NCBI GenBank assembly: GCA_013202845.1
Contig: JABMPT010000005.1
Location: forward strand, 135,308 to 199,307
DNA: 64,000 nucleotides
Direction of reading: 5' to 3'
From: Candidatus Woesearchaeota archaeon
GTDB lineage: Archaea > Nanobdellota > Nanobdellia > Woesearchaeales > GCA-2686295
Below the pieces are notes generated by a model. It worked only from the letters and a program-made list of their open reading frames with translations. It was not told the origin of the DNA and made no database searches. Below, piece after piece: positions 6,503-15,010 of this stretch (within the stretch, counting starts at the first letter, position 1; every line of letters starts with the position of its first letter). Both the position numbers and the translations under genes were made by a program.

Positions 6503-9022
6503 CTTTTTCTTAACAGCAGTTATATCTTCTAAGAATCTTTTCACTGTTTTTGAAAGATGTTCTGGTTGAGTCCTGAGAATTTCACAAGTTTTACCAACAA
6601 TATCTCCTGAGAATTTCTTTTTAGAAGTTAATTCCAATTCTTTTGCAGTCAAAGCCTTGTTTTTCTTGAGAGATTTCCTTGCTTTCTTCCATTTCAAGAA
6701 CAATTCTTCTGTTCTGAAAACTATCTCCTCTTCTTTGCAATTCAAAATCTTTGAAAGTTCCTTGAGCAGAGTTCCTTGTTGTTCGATTTGTTTATAAGCA
6801 GCATTTCCACACACAAACTCTATTCTGATTATGCCATCCTGAACCTTGTTTGTCTTTAGAATCTTTAGAACCTTACATTCTCCTGTGAGATTCAGATGTG
6901 TTCCTCCACAGGCTTCAGTGTCAAAACCTTTTACATCTACTATTCTCAGTTTCTTTCCTGGAACCGCTCCTCCTTGATATATTGTGAATCCAAACATTGC
7001 TTCTGCTATACCCCTTGGCATGAATGATTTATACACTGGAAGGTTCTGTTTTATGACATTGTTTGCTATCTCTTCTATCTTTTTTACTTCTTCATCTGTC
7101 AATTGCTCATAATGGGTTATGTCAAGTCTTGCCTTATCAAGGAATTTTGCAGCTCCTGCCTGCCACACATGGTTTCCTAATAATTGTTTTGCAGAACCAT
7201 TCAATATATGTGTTCCTGTGTGATGCTGTGCTAATTGCACCCTCCTTTCTATATCTATCTTTCCGCGAACAATATCTCCTCTCTTGAAAGAAGGTATGTC
7301 TTTCATTGCGTGGATTATAACGCTTCCTTGCTTAAACACATCTACCACTTCATTACCAGTAATCTTTCCTTTATCATGTATCTGCCCGCCTGATGTCGGG
7401 TAGAAAGCTGTTTTGTCAAGAACAACATGTTTATCAATCACTTTAAGAGCTATCGCTTTGAAATCTGTGAAATCATAATGTTCAAAGTACAATGGCTCTG
7501 TGTCAGGTATTCCTTTCAAATCCAAATGAGTTTCTTTTTTTGTCTGTGTTTTCTGTTCTGCTTTTTCATGCCTTTCTGCAACTTTGGCATAGAAATTCTC
7601 AGGAACAACTATTTTCTTGTTCTCTTTATTCGCCTCTTCTGTGATCTGATCAGGCGTTATCCCGTGACTATCATATAATTCAACTAATTTACTCTCCGAA
7701 ACATCTTTTTTTATTATCTGTGAAATCATTTGCTTGTTTCTTTTCTTAGTTTCAGTGTATTTTCTTTTTTCAACTTCTAATATATCATTGACTTCTGACA
7801 AATTTTCAGAAAGTTCTGGAAAGATCTTCTTTAGGTAAGCCGCATGCCATTCACAAACATCAGAAAGAGATACATTCCAATCATACTTATTGATAAAAGA
7901 TAGGGCTCTCCTCAATATCATCCTCAGATTGTATCCTCCCCCAACATTGCTTGGTAAAGCGCTATCTGATAATGCAACCAACAAAGATCTTGAATGCTCT
8001 GCTACTGAGTACAAAGCAGAAATTGGAAGCATCGTTTTCTTCAACTCACTAACACCCATCCCTACTTTTCCTGCAACTGTTTTCCAAGCAACACCTATAT
8101 TTTTAGTTTCATCAAGATTTAATAATCCTGAATAAGGAACATATTTCTTCATTAAATTTGAATCTATTTTTATTCCTGTTTTTGCTTTCAATTTTTCTAT
8201 GATTGTTGGGAAAGTAGCATCATACATTGTATTTGTTCCTTGTGTAAACCAAGCATTTCTCTCCTGTCCCATACCCATATCGAGTACTTTTATGTTAAGC
8301 TCTTTATGTCCACCATTTGTTTGTTCATACAACATATAGACTTGGTTTCCTAATTCACAACCTCTTGAAAAGAATTCCATACAGCAACCAAAGTTTCCTC
8401 CACCAGCCCAAGCATCCTCATGATAAGTGACTTCATTATTTGGCAATCCAATGCCTTTGTTAACCCAAGTATGAATATGTCTAAAAACTTCGTTCTGATT
8501 CCATTTTTCTGGAGGCACAAACATGTGCTGACCTATCATTACAAATCCTGTGTTGTGACTGCCAGTAATACCAACATTATCAACATCTCCGAATCTCAAG
8601 CAGAATTGAGGAATAACCAATGGATTTGCAGGAGGCTTTATCTCTCCTGATATAACATACGGCTGAAAAGCAGCTATAGAAGCATTTGTATACTCCATTG
8701 TCGCATTCCATCTAGCAACGACCGGATAGCGTTTAATAGGCGTATATCCAAACTTTTTGAACATTTTTGCAAACTCTGTCCAAACTTCAATATAACTCAA
8801 CTGTTTTTTTGCAGGACTTTTACCAATAAACTCGAATTCCTTACTGCAAGCAGGATCTCCACAAACAGTCCTATCAGTAGTTGTCCAAAATGGTTTTTTG
8901 CAGGAAAGACAAATCTTTCTAGAGAAACATTCACTTTTCAATACTTCTGTTGGATAGTATTTCTCAGGATTTTTCCAGAATATTGGTCGAAATTTCTTCT
9001 TTATTTCTTTATCCGGTAACAT
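6488..9022 (-). CDS. alaS: Alanyl-tRNA synthetase
   Basis: AlaRS charges tRNA-Ala and edits Ser/Gly-tRNA-Ala. The archaeal N-terminal extension with a CxxC...CxxxxC zinc-like motif (CLSCKKPF, VCGDPAC) precedes the class II catalytic core (RWNATMEYTNASIAAFQPY; FGDVDNVG; AWAGGGNFGCCMEFF). The editing domain keeps both zinc half-sites, HHTGTHIL and CGGTHLN. The C-terminal region is a short coiled coil. At 844 residues it is about 50-70 shorter than common archaeal AlaRS, mainly at the C-terminal C-Ala end. A TATA box CTTTAAATAT near 9045-9054 suggests a leaderless start at 9022. Confidence 0.97.
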   Translation of the reverse strand: MLPDKEIKKKFRPIFWKNPEKYYPTEVLKSECFSRKICLSCKKPFWTTTDRTVCGDPACSKEFEFIGKSPAKKQLSYIEVWTEFAKMFKKFGYTPIKRYPVVARWNATMEYTNASIAAFQPYVISGEIKPPANPLVIPQFCLRFGDVDNVGITGSHNTGFVMIGQHMFVPPEKWNQNEVFRHIHTWVNKGIGLPNNEVTYHEDAWAGGGNFGCCMEFFSRGCELGNQVYMLYEQTNGGHKELNIKVLDMGMGQERNAWFTQGTNTMYDATFPTIIEKLKAKTGIKIDSNLMKKYVPYSGLLNLDETKNIGVAWKTVAGKVGMGVSELKKTMLPISALYSVAEHSRSLLVALSDSALPSNVGGGYNLRMILRRALSFINKYDWNVSLSDVCEWHAAYLKKIFPELSENLSEVNDILEVEKRKYTETKKRNKQMISQIIKKDVSESKLVELYDSHGITPDQITEEANKENKKIVVPENFYAKVAERHEKAEQKTQTKKETHLDLKGIPDTEPLYFEHYDFTDFKAIALKVIDKHVVLDKTAFYPTSGGQIHDKGKITGNEVVDVFKQGSVIIHAMKDIPSFKRGDIVRGKIDIERRVQLAQHHTGTHILNGSAKQLLGNHVWQAGAAKFLDKARLDITHYEQLTDEEVKKIEEIANNVIKQNLPVYKSFMPRGIAEAMFGFTIYQGGAVPGKKLRIVDVKGFDTEACGGTHLNLTGECKVLKILKTNKVQDGIIRIEFVCGNAAYKQIEQQGTLLKELSKILNCKEEEIVFRTEELFLKWKKARKSLKKNKALTAKELELTSKKKFSGDIVGKTCEILRTQPEHLSKTVKRFLEDITAVKKKLNIK

Positions 9023-9068
9023 GTAGTTTTATAAACTTGGTTGATATTTAAAGTTTTTGAACAAATTA

Positions 9069-9076
9069 TTTAAATA
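9069..9076 (+). promoter_or_regulatory. TATA box for the twin surface-protein genes
   Basis: TTTAAATA is centred about 27 nt before the ATG at 9100. It is divergent from the alaS promoter, and the two TATA boxes lie within 30 nt. Confidence 0.55.
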
Positions 9077-9099
9077 TCTCGTTATTTTTTGAGAACAAA

Positions 9100-9684
9100 A
9101 TGTTAAGAAGAATTGAAGCCAAAAAGGAACGGAGAAAGAAGTTTTGGATGGGTGCATTACTAGCTTTCCTTATGGTTTTCAGCATGCTCGGAATACTTGT
9201 TGGAAGCAGAGGCGGTGAGAAATGGGAATACAACGGATTCAAATTCACAAGAGCAGAAAACGCTTTTGTGACTAAAATAGATGACAAAAGAATTGGCTTC
9301 AATTATTTGCCACAATCACTTCTAGATATAAATGTTTCAGCAAATATTAAAGCAAAGCTATCAGCTCCTATGATCTATTTAACATTCAATCCTGATAATG
9401 ACATTCAAGATCTCCTCTACATAGATACTATAAGAAATGATCTACAGAGAAGTCTGAACACCATTGTTATTGATTCAATCACTAAAGAATCAGATACTTA
9501 TTTTCTTCCTGTAATCAGTTGTGATAATGCTACAGAGTATGTTCCTGTAATCTACTTCAGTGTTTCCAACCAAACTTCAATTGTTGATGATAATGGTTGT
9601 GTTGTCTTGAGTGGAAAAGGTGCTGATTTCTTCAGATTGAGAGATTTAGTCTTATATTATTATTATGGTGTCATGAATGGCTAG
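9100..9684 (+). CDS. One-pass membrane-anchored extracellular protein, paralogue of next gene
   Basis: A basic N-terminus (RRIEAKKERRKK) is followed by one membrane span at about residues 15-36, so the remaining 155 residues probably face outside. The ectodomain starts WEYNGFKFTR and has the paired Cys pattern SCDNATEYVPVIYFSVSNQT...DNGCVVL shared with the next gene (TCANANERTVIISFERSNKN...KGRCIIL). I do not recognise a characterised family; this type of protein recurs in DPANN genomes as hypothetical. The gene overlaps the next by 8 nt, so the two are translationally coupled and may form a heterodimer on the surface. Confidence 0.7.
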   Translation: MLRRIEAKKERRKKFWMGALLAFLMVFSMLGILVGSRGGEKWEYNGFKFTRAENAFVTKIDDKRIGFNYLPQSLLDINVSANIKAKLSAPMIYLTFNPDNDIQDLLYIDTIRNDLQRSLNTIVIDSITKESDTYFLPVISCDNATEYVPVIYFSVSNQTSIVDDNGCVVLSGKGADFFRLRDLVLYYYYGVMNG

Positions 9685-10282
9685 AAAAAAGAAAGATTCT
9701 ATTTTGGAATTCCTTATGGCTGTAATTGTGATAGTTGTCTTGTTCGCAGGGGTCCTCTATGTTGGAAAATTCTTTAGTGAAAAAAATGAAACAGAAAACA
9801 ATTATAATGGATTTGAGTTCTACTATGAAGAAACTAGCAAGCTATGGTTTACACAAATACAGCTTGGTAGAACACCTTATACAATCCCATTTTATCATCA
9901 CCCAAAAGATTTGGAAGACATAGTTGTGGAAGAAAATGTTGAAGATATAATACTCAAAAAAATTCCTGCAAATATCATAATTGCTGTTCCTGGCGATAGC
10001 AGTGCTCAGATTGCTTTAGCAGGCATTGAAATCTCTAAAATCACTGGTGAAAGATTCCAAGTGTTCAATATTCCAACAACTAGCGCAGTAAATGAAGAAG
10101 TTGAAGGATTACCGCTAGCTACTTGTGCAAATGCAAATGAAAGAACAGTTATTATTTCCTTTGAAAGAAGCAATAAAAACTTGATAACTAGTAAAGGAAG
10201 ATGTATTATCTTGGAATTCAAAGAAGAAGATCCTATAAGAGTTGCAGATGCATTCACTTATAGTCTCATTAAAATAATGTAA
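9677..10282 (+). CDS. One-pass membrane-anchored extracellular protein, paralogue of previous gene
   Basis: It has the same design as the preceding gene: short basic start (MARKKKD), one span at about residues 9-31, then an outward domain beginning NYNGFEFYYEETSKLWFTQI. The two conserved cysteines are in TCANAN and GRCIIL. The ectodomain holds an alternating helix/strand pattern (IIIAVPGDSSAQIALAGIEIS). The two paralogues are clearly diverged, so the duplication is old and both copies are kept. The methyltransferase gene starts 1 nt after its stop, suggesting one operon, though a functional link is not evident. Confidence 0.7.
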   Translation: MARKKKDSILEFLMAVIVIVVLFAGVLYVGKFFSEKNETENNYNGFEFYYEETSKLWFTQIQLGRTPYTIPFYHHPKDLEDIVVEENVEDIILKKIPANIIIAVPGDSSAQIALAGIEISKITGERFQVFNIPTTSAVNEEVEGLPLATCANANERTVIISFERSNKNLITSKGRCIILEFKEEDPIRVADAFTYSLIKIM

Positions 10283-10283
10283 A

Positions 10284-10877
10284 ATGCCTCACTATTATTC
10301 AAAAGAACAACCTTCTGAACTAAGACCTTTTGAGATAACTATCAATGTGAAGAATGTTTCTTTCAAAATAATCTCTGGCTCAGGCGTTTTTTCAAAGAAA
10401 AAATTAGATAAAGGAACAGAAGTATTGTTGAAAGGAATGGTCATGGAAGATGGATGGAGTGCTCTTGACCTAGGATGTGGAACAGGAGTTGTAGGTATTT
10501 ATGTTAAGAAAATCTTTCCAAAAACCAACATTACTCTGAGTGATGTTAATCAAAGAGCCGTTTATCTGACTAAGCAGAACCTTAATAAAAACAATGTTGA
10601 AGGAAAAACAATTATATCCGATGGTTTTGAAAAAATAAAGGATTCTTTTGATGCTATTCTGCTGAATCCACCTCAAGTTGCAGGAAAAGATGTTTGTTTT
10701 AAGTTAATAGAAGATTCTTTTGAACATCTGAGCAAAAACGGGCTACTTGAATTGGTTGCAAGACATAATAAAGGAGGACAAACATTATCTAAAAAGATGA
10801 ATTCCGTTTTTGGAAATGTAAAAGACGCGGCTAAAGGTTCTGGTTATAGAATTTATATCAGTCAAAAAAAAAATTAA
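10284..10877 (+). CDS. RsmC/HemK-like class I SAM methyltransferase
   Basis: The Rossmann SAM-binding motif is ALDLGCGTGVVGIYV (about residues 58-72), with the acidic second-strand end at TLSDVNQRAV and the amino-methylating NPPQ motif in ILLNPPQVAG near residue 130. NPP(Y/Q) with a preceding short N-terminal strand region is typical of RsmC/YbxB-type rRNA guanine-N2 methylases and of N5-glutamine methylases. Length 197 fits the single-domain archaeal RsmC-like group. The substrate is inferred to be RNA. The 3' end overlaps the convergent CARF-like gene by 20 nt. Confidence 0.82.
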   Translation: MPHYYSKEQPSELRPFEITINVKNVSFKIISGSGVFSKKKLDKGTEVLLKGMVMEDGWSALDLGCGTGVVGIYVKKIFPKTNITLSDVNQRAVYLTKQNLNKNNVEGKTIISDGFEKIKDSFDAILLNPPQVAGKDVCFKLIEDSFEHLSKNGLLELVARHNKGGQTLSKKMNSVFGNVKDAAKGSGYRIYISQKKN

Positions 10878-11235
10878 ACAGTTTGAGTTCTTCAACTTTG
10901 CCGTTCTTTGAAAAAACAAATCTTATTCCTAAACCAAGCTTCAGCAGTGCCGAAACCAAAGCCATATGCTCATTGCCTGCTCCTGAAGAAATATTTATAG
11001 CTACTTCTGTTCCAAGATTTTTTTTGTGTAATGCAGCAACTATTTCATCACGTAAGATATTTGGAGATTTATTCAAGTCAAGACAAATTAATTCGGCATT
11101 TTTTCCTTGAAATTTTTCTTTTCCAAATTCATTTGTTATGAGAAAAATAGAATCCCATTCTGCTCCGTTGATTATCTCATTCAATTGAGCCCATGTTCCT
11201 TTTCCAGTTGATAAACAAGCAATCAGGGAAGTCAT
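10858..11235 (-). CDS. Small single-domain CARF-like Rossmann protein
   Basis: This 125-residue protein has an alternating beta/alpha layout: LIACLSTGKGTW after strand 1, IFLITNEF, ELICLDL, then VAINISSGAGNEHMALVSALLKLGLGIRFVF. The last segment resembles the ligand-facing motif of CARF domains (INxTGGT...), which bind cyclic oligoadenylates or related nucleotides. It is not fused to an effector and no CRISPR array or cas gene is in the window. It may sense a nucleotide second messenger, or it may simply share the fold. A TATA-like TTTATAA at about 11255-11265 (minus) lies about 25 nt before the ATG. Confidence 0.6.
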   Translation of the reverse strand: MTSLIACLSTGKGTWAQLNEIINGAEWDSIFLITNEFGKEKFQGKNAELICLDLNKSPNILRDEIVAALHKKNLGTEVAINISSGAGNEHMALVSALLKLGLGIRFVFSKNGKVEELKLFNFFFD

Positions 11236-11379
11236 AATTAAAAATCATAGCTTGTTTTTTATAAATCTTTTGTGAAATCAGTTGTGATATATTCGATATT
11301 CTGGTCTTAAAAACAAAAGTTTTAAATAGTTGTTATCCCTCAACAATGTTGTAAAAAATTATAATTATCGGGTGGTTAA

Positions 11380-11643
11380 ATGGCTGAAGAAGAAAAAAAA
11401 TTTTCAAAACAACTGATTGGTAAAACTGTTGTTTCAAAAACCGGAAAAAAATTCGGAGAAGTCGGAGACATCGTTTTTGAAACAAGTTCTGGTGAGCTAA
11501 TACATCTAGTTCTATCAAACCCAACATCTTACACAGAGAAGCTAGAACTTGAAAAAACAAAGGATAATGAGATACTAATCCCATTCAGCGCAGTTATTGC
11601 AATGGGAGATTTTCTAGTTGTAGCAGAAGAGGACATAGTTTAA
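11380..11643 (+). CDS. PRC-barrel domain protein
   Basis: This 87-residue protein is a single PRC-barrel: IGKTVVSKTGKKFGEVGDIVFE at the start, then LIHLVLSNP and the closing IPFSAVIAMGDFLVVAEE. PRC-barrels occur in RimM, photosynthetic reaction centre H subunits and the archaeal CdvA; stand-alone versions are common in archaea and are of unknown function, probably protein- or RNA-interaction modules. Translation starts at an ATG preceded by GGGTGG, in contrast to most leaderless genes nearby. TATA-like TTTTAAATA at about 11318-11326 leaves a leader of about 30 nt. Confidence 0.85.
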   Translation: MAEEEKKFSKQLIGKTVVSKTGKKFGEVGDIVFETSSGELIHLVLSNPTSYTEKLELEKTKDNEILIPFSAVIAMGDFLVVAEEDIV

Positions 11644-11650
11644 TTCAACA

Positions 11651-11659
11651 ACTTTTATA
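11651..11659 (+). promoter_or_regulatory. TATA box for rfcS
   Basis: TTTTATAAA is centred about 28 nt before the ATG at 11684, consistent with a leaderless or nearly leaderless rfcS mRNA. Confidence 0.5.
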
Positions 11660-11683
11660 AATGCCCTTTTATTCTCGAGAGCT

Positions 11684-12637
11684 ATGGATACTGCTATCTG
11701 GACTGAAAAATATAGACCACAAACCTTCTCAGAAGTCAAGGGTCAGGAAGATGTTGTAAAGAGGACAGAAGCTTTTGTTAAACAAAAGAATATGCCCCAT
11801 CTTATGTTTGCAGGTCCTGCGGGAACAGGAAAAACAACATTATCTTTAGTTATTGGCAGACAGCTCTTTAAGGATAACTGGAGAGAGAATCTTCTTGAAT
11901 TAAACGCTTCTGACGAAAGAGGAATTGATGTTATAAGAGTCAAAGTTAAGGATTTTGCCAGAACAAGATCTATTGGAAATGTTCCTTTCAAAATAATCTA
12001 TCTTGATGAATGTGATGCCTTGACAAAAGAGGCACAGCAAGCACTAAGAAGAACAATGGAGAATTACACTCAAACCTGCAGATTCATATTGTCGTGTAAT
12101 TACTCTTCAAAAATAATAGATCCCATCCAATCAAGATGCACTGTGTTTCGTTTTAAACCTTTATCACAGAAGGATTTGTTCAATATAATGGACAAAATAG
12201 CTAAAAATGAAAACATAAAGATTGATTCTGGTGCAAAAGATGCTCTTTATGAACTTTCTGGTGGGGATTGCAGAAGAGTCGAGAATGTCTTGCAAGCCTC
12301 AGCAGCTATAAGCAATAATATTACTGAAACCTTGATTTTTGAGATGGCCAGTGTTGCTAGACCAAAAGAAGTTAAGGAAGTGCTTGATCATTGCGTAAAG
12401 AAGGATTTTCTAAAAGCAAAGTCTGAACTTCTGAAAACAATGCTTGAATACGGCTTGTCAGGACTCGATATAATTAAACAGCTTCAGAAAGAGATTTGGA
12501 ATCTTGAGATTGATGATAAGAAAAAGCTTGAAATGATTAAAGAATGTGGAGAAGCAGAGTTCAGGATGGTTGAAGGCAGTGATGAATTTATTCAATTAGA
12601 AGCATTGCTAAGTAAGTTTGTTCTTATAAATAATTAA
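11684..12637 (+). CDS. rfcS: Replication factor C small subunit (clamp loader)
   Basis: It loads the PCNA sliding clamp onto primed DNA. The RFC boxes are clear: WTEKYRP at the N-terminus (box II), Walker A GPAGTGKT at 44-51, Walker B IIYLDECDAL near 104-113 (DECD where most have DEAD), sensor 1 FILSCNYSSKI, and the SRC arginine-finger motif at 150-152. The C-terminal collar domain is present. At 317 residues it is full length and without an intein. The large subunit RfcL is not in the window. Confidence 0.96.
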   Translation: MDTAIWTEKYRPQTFSEVKGQEDVVKRTEAFVKQKNMPHLMFAGPAGTGKTTLSLVIGRQLFKDNWRENLLELNASDERGIDVIRVKVKDFARTRSIGNVPFKIIYLDECDALTKEAQQALRRTMENYTQTCRFILSCNYSSKIIDPIQSRCTVFRFKPLSQKDLFNIMDKIAKNENIKIDSGAKDALYELSGGDCRRVENVLQASAAISNNITETLIFEMASVARPKEVKEVLDHCVKKDFLKAKSELLKTMLEYGLSGLDIIKQLQKEIWNLEIDDKKKLEMIKECGEAEFRMVEGSDEFIQLEALLSKFVLINN

Positions 12638-12656
12638 AACTAAAAGAAAAAAAATT

Positions 12657-13604
12657 CTATATGTGCTTCACTAAGACATTTGTATTTGTTGATTCCTCAT
12701 AGTCGTAATCAACCAGAAGATCTACAATCATAACTTTATCTGTCTTATCTGACTCACTTAACTGCTGAGTGCATCTAACCTGTCTTGTTCCTAGAGAGAG
12801 TTTAACTTCTCCTGAATAAGCTGTTCCTGATGTTGCAGTATTTGATAAACCACTACAGGTTAAGCCAGACAAACGTGAATCAACAGTAATCTTCAGATAA
12901 TCTTTGTTAGAAGGGTCGTCCTCACAAGTTGTTCCTTGTCTTGATAACAAACCATTTCCAACATTCTTTATCTTAAATGAGAAAGACACTGCATTCTGAC
13001 CTGCAGAGAACTCTTCAAATTCTGTTATCTGTATCGGTGCTCCCGAATTTTGCACATTCTTTGCTCCGGTTACTGTACAAACATCTTGGTTTGTTGAATC
13101 TAATAAATCTTCTTTTATACAGAGTTGTGAAGTTGCCATTGTTTGATATTTATAGCAAACATCAACTACAAATGGGAAAGGTTGATTGCCTGACAATGAC
13201 TCTCCAAAATTTAGCTGCGGAAAAGTATAATAAACAGGCGGAGAATCTATTGCATCTCCAGTGTCAGGATTAATATCATTTTTTAATATATCCTCTGCAG
13301 GGTGTTGGTTCACAATATCAGAATTTGCCACACCAAAAGTTGGTGCATCAATTCCTTTAAGTGTTAATGAAACATCTGAAGCTACCACTCCTGTCTCTCC
13401 TTTGTTTTGGAGTTTAATCGAAACTGTGAAAGGTGTTGCTCCACCGTCAGTGACTTCTATTGGCGGTTCTCCATCTACAAAATCAATCTCTAAACCTTCT
13501 GTACCACCTAGAAAACTTCTTTGATTCGTAGGACTTGTTGTACCATCTTCACAAGAAGCTAATACAAATAATAATGCTAAAAGGAAAATAAATGCTTTTC
13601 TCAT
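12657..13604 (-). CDS. Surface lipoprotein of the envelope operon, paralogue 1
   Basis: A hydrophobic signal ends in the lipobox LASC with lipidated C18. The mature part begins LGGTEGLEIDFVDGEPPIEV, the motif shared with the two upstream paralogues. Two beta-rich Ig/CARDB-like domains follow: the first has IKLQNKG and VDVCYKYQT...LCI...VC, the second GAPIQITEF, FKIKNVGNG, LSGLTC and RCT before the last strands LLVDYDYEESTN. Paired cysteines suggest disulphides. It has no enzyme motif. The ATG is preceded by GGAGG, so it is translated from its own site at the 3' end of the five-gene operon. The role is inferred to be structural or adhesive. Confidence 0.78.
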   Translation of the reverse strand: MRKAFIFLLALLFVLASCEDGTTSPTNQRSFLGGTEGLEIDFVDGEPPIEVTDGGATPFTVSIKLQNKGETGVVASDVSLTLKGIDAPTFGVANSDIVNQHPAEDILKNDINPDTGDAIDSPPVYYTFPQLNFGESLSGNQPFPFVVDVCYKYQTMATSQLCIKEDLLDSTNQDVCTVTGAKNVQNSGAPIQITEFEEFSAGQNAVSFSFKIKNVGNGLLSRQGTTCEDDPSNKDYLKITVDSRLSGLTCSGLSNTATSGTAYSGEVKLSLGTRQVRCTQQLSESDKTDKVMIVDLLVDYDYEESTNTNVLVKHI

Positions 13605-13668
13605 TTTTCATGCCTCCTAATTAAACTATTCAATACTAATTATATAAATTTTTTTATTTTAGTAGCTG

Positions 13669-14976
13669 TTAACTAACCCTTTTTATGTTAATATTCCTTC
13701 TCTGACTCTCTCTGTAACCATACCACAGCTCAACAACTAAAGGTGCTTTATACGCTGATTTGGCAGTAGCATACTCTAAATCATAAGTACAACTTATTTG
13801 TCCTCTACCATCTCTTAATCTTATTAGGTTGTTATCAGGTACACATCTTAACCGTTGTTGACTACCGGATAATCTTATATCTCCTAATATCACCAAATCC
13901 ATGTCTTGTGGACTTAATCTGCCTGGATAATATGGGCTGCAAAGTTCCATATATCCTGCGTTTATTACTTCCCCTCTTCCAACATTTTGCACCACTATTG
14001 TGAATATAACACTTCTAGGGGTGTTTTCCTGTATAACACGTGAAACTGCAACAGGTGCTCCTTGACTTCCTTTTAGATCTATTTGACCTGGGTAGCAGAC
14101 CTTTTCATCTTGTGAGAAAGGAGCAGGATCAATGCACACAACAGGTGTTGCATAAGTTGTGTAGATATAGCAAGAGCTCACCAAGAATGTCACATCTGTT
14201 TCGTCAAGTCCTGAAGGCCATGAATCCTTTATATGTCCCTGAAATGCTAATAATGTTGATTCGCCGCCAGGGTAATTATAATTATCAGGTGCTAGAATAA
14301 AGGACTTTCCGTTGAATCTGTCAAAGCTCAAACTGTCTAGGATAACTATTAAAGCCTGACCATGATGAAGCAAGTCCAAATCCAAGCCAAATGCTGAAAA
14401 GTCAAAATTAAAGTTAAAATGTTCTGTTCCTCTGTCCCAATTAACATCAACTTCCGGACAGCTGTCACAACCAAATAACTGGAATATATTGTTTATTCGT
14501 GTACCATCAATCAATTGTCCTGTTGTAGGATCCCCCATTATCTCAAATCCGGTTCCACTTGGAGTCCTGCAGCTTAAGAACCCTCCAATGTTATCCCAAC
14601 TTAAATCCTTTAAGTCTAAATCCACTCTACAATTATCAAACAAACCAGTATTAGTTTTAGGAATATTAATATCATCAAAGAATATCAGAGAAGGATCATA
14701 ACCTGAAACATACAAACCACCTTTAGTCCAAGAAGCCCCCTCATTTTGAAGCTCAACATCAACACTGAAAGTATTATATTCTTCTGAAGGTGCATCACCA
14801 TAGTAGTACATTCTTGGAGGTGGTGCTCCAGGATCGATAAGCATTCTAACTCCTTCTGTACCTACATAGTATCTATCTCTCTCCGGATTACTGGGATAAT
14901 CAGGTCCTCGTCCAGAACATGAAGATACTAATAAGAAAGTCAATAGTAAGATGGTTATTAAAATCCTCCTTTTCAT
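13669..14976 (-). CDS. Surface lipoprotein of the envelope operon, paralogue 2
   Basis: The signal ends in lipobox VSSC (C20), then a Pro/Arg-rich linker and the family start YYVGTEGVRMLIDPGAPPP. It shares with its neighbours the segments DVELQNEGASW, VSSCYIYTTYATPVVCIDP, KVCYPG, GAPVAVSRV, VVQNVGRGEV, DIRLSGSQQRLRC and the closing VVELWYGYRESQRRNINIKR. At 435 residues it has a larger first domain, with an insertion of about 130 residues containing CRVDLDLKDL and CDSCPEVD. The GTEG start, second-domain order and Cys positions make paralogy with the flanking genes clear although overall identity looks low. Confidence 0.78.
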   Translation of the reverse strand: MKRRILITILLLTFLLVSSCSGRGPDYPSNPERDRYYVGTEGVRMLIDPGAPPPRMYYYGDAPSEEYNTFSVDVELQNEGASWTKGGLYVSGYDPSLIFFDDINIPKTNTGLFDNCRVDLDLKDLSWDNIGGFLSCRTPSGTGFEIMGDPTTGQLIDGTRINNIFQLFGCDSCPEVDVNWDRGTEHFNFNFDFSAFGLDLDLLHHGQALIVILDSLSFDRFNGKSFILAPDNYNYPGGESTLLAFQGHIKDSWPSGLDETDVTFLVSSCYIYTTYATPVVCIDPAPFSQDEKVCYPGQIDLKGSQGAPVAVSRVIQENTPRSVIFTIVVQNVGRGEVINAGYMELCSPYYPGRLSPQDMDLVILGDIRLSGSQQRLRCVPDNNLIRLRDGRGQISCTYDLEYATAKSAYKAPLVVELWYGYRESQRRNINIKRVS

Positions 14977-15010
14977 ACAACAACCTTTCTGTCCCTTTTA
15001 ATATTTAAAC

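Noticed and set aside
10858-11235. Evidence for a CRISPR system
   Set aside because: A CARF-like fold alone is weak evidence; I found no repeat-spacer array and no cas gene in the window.
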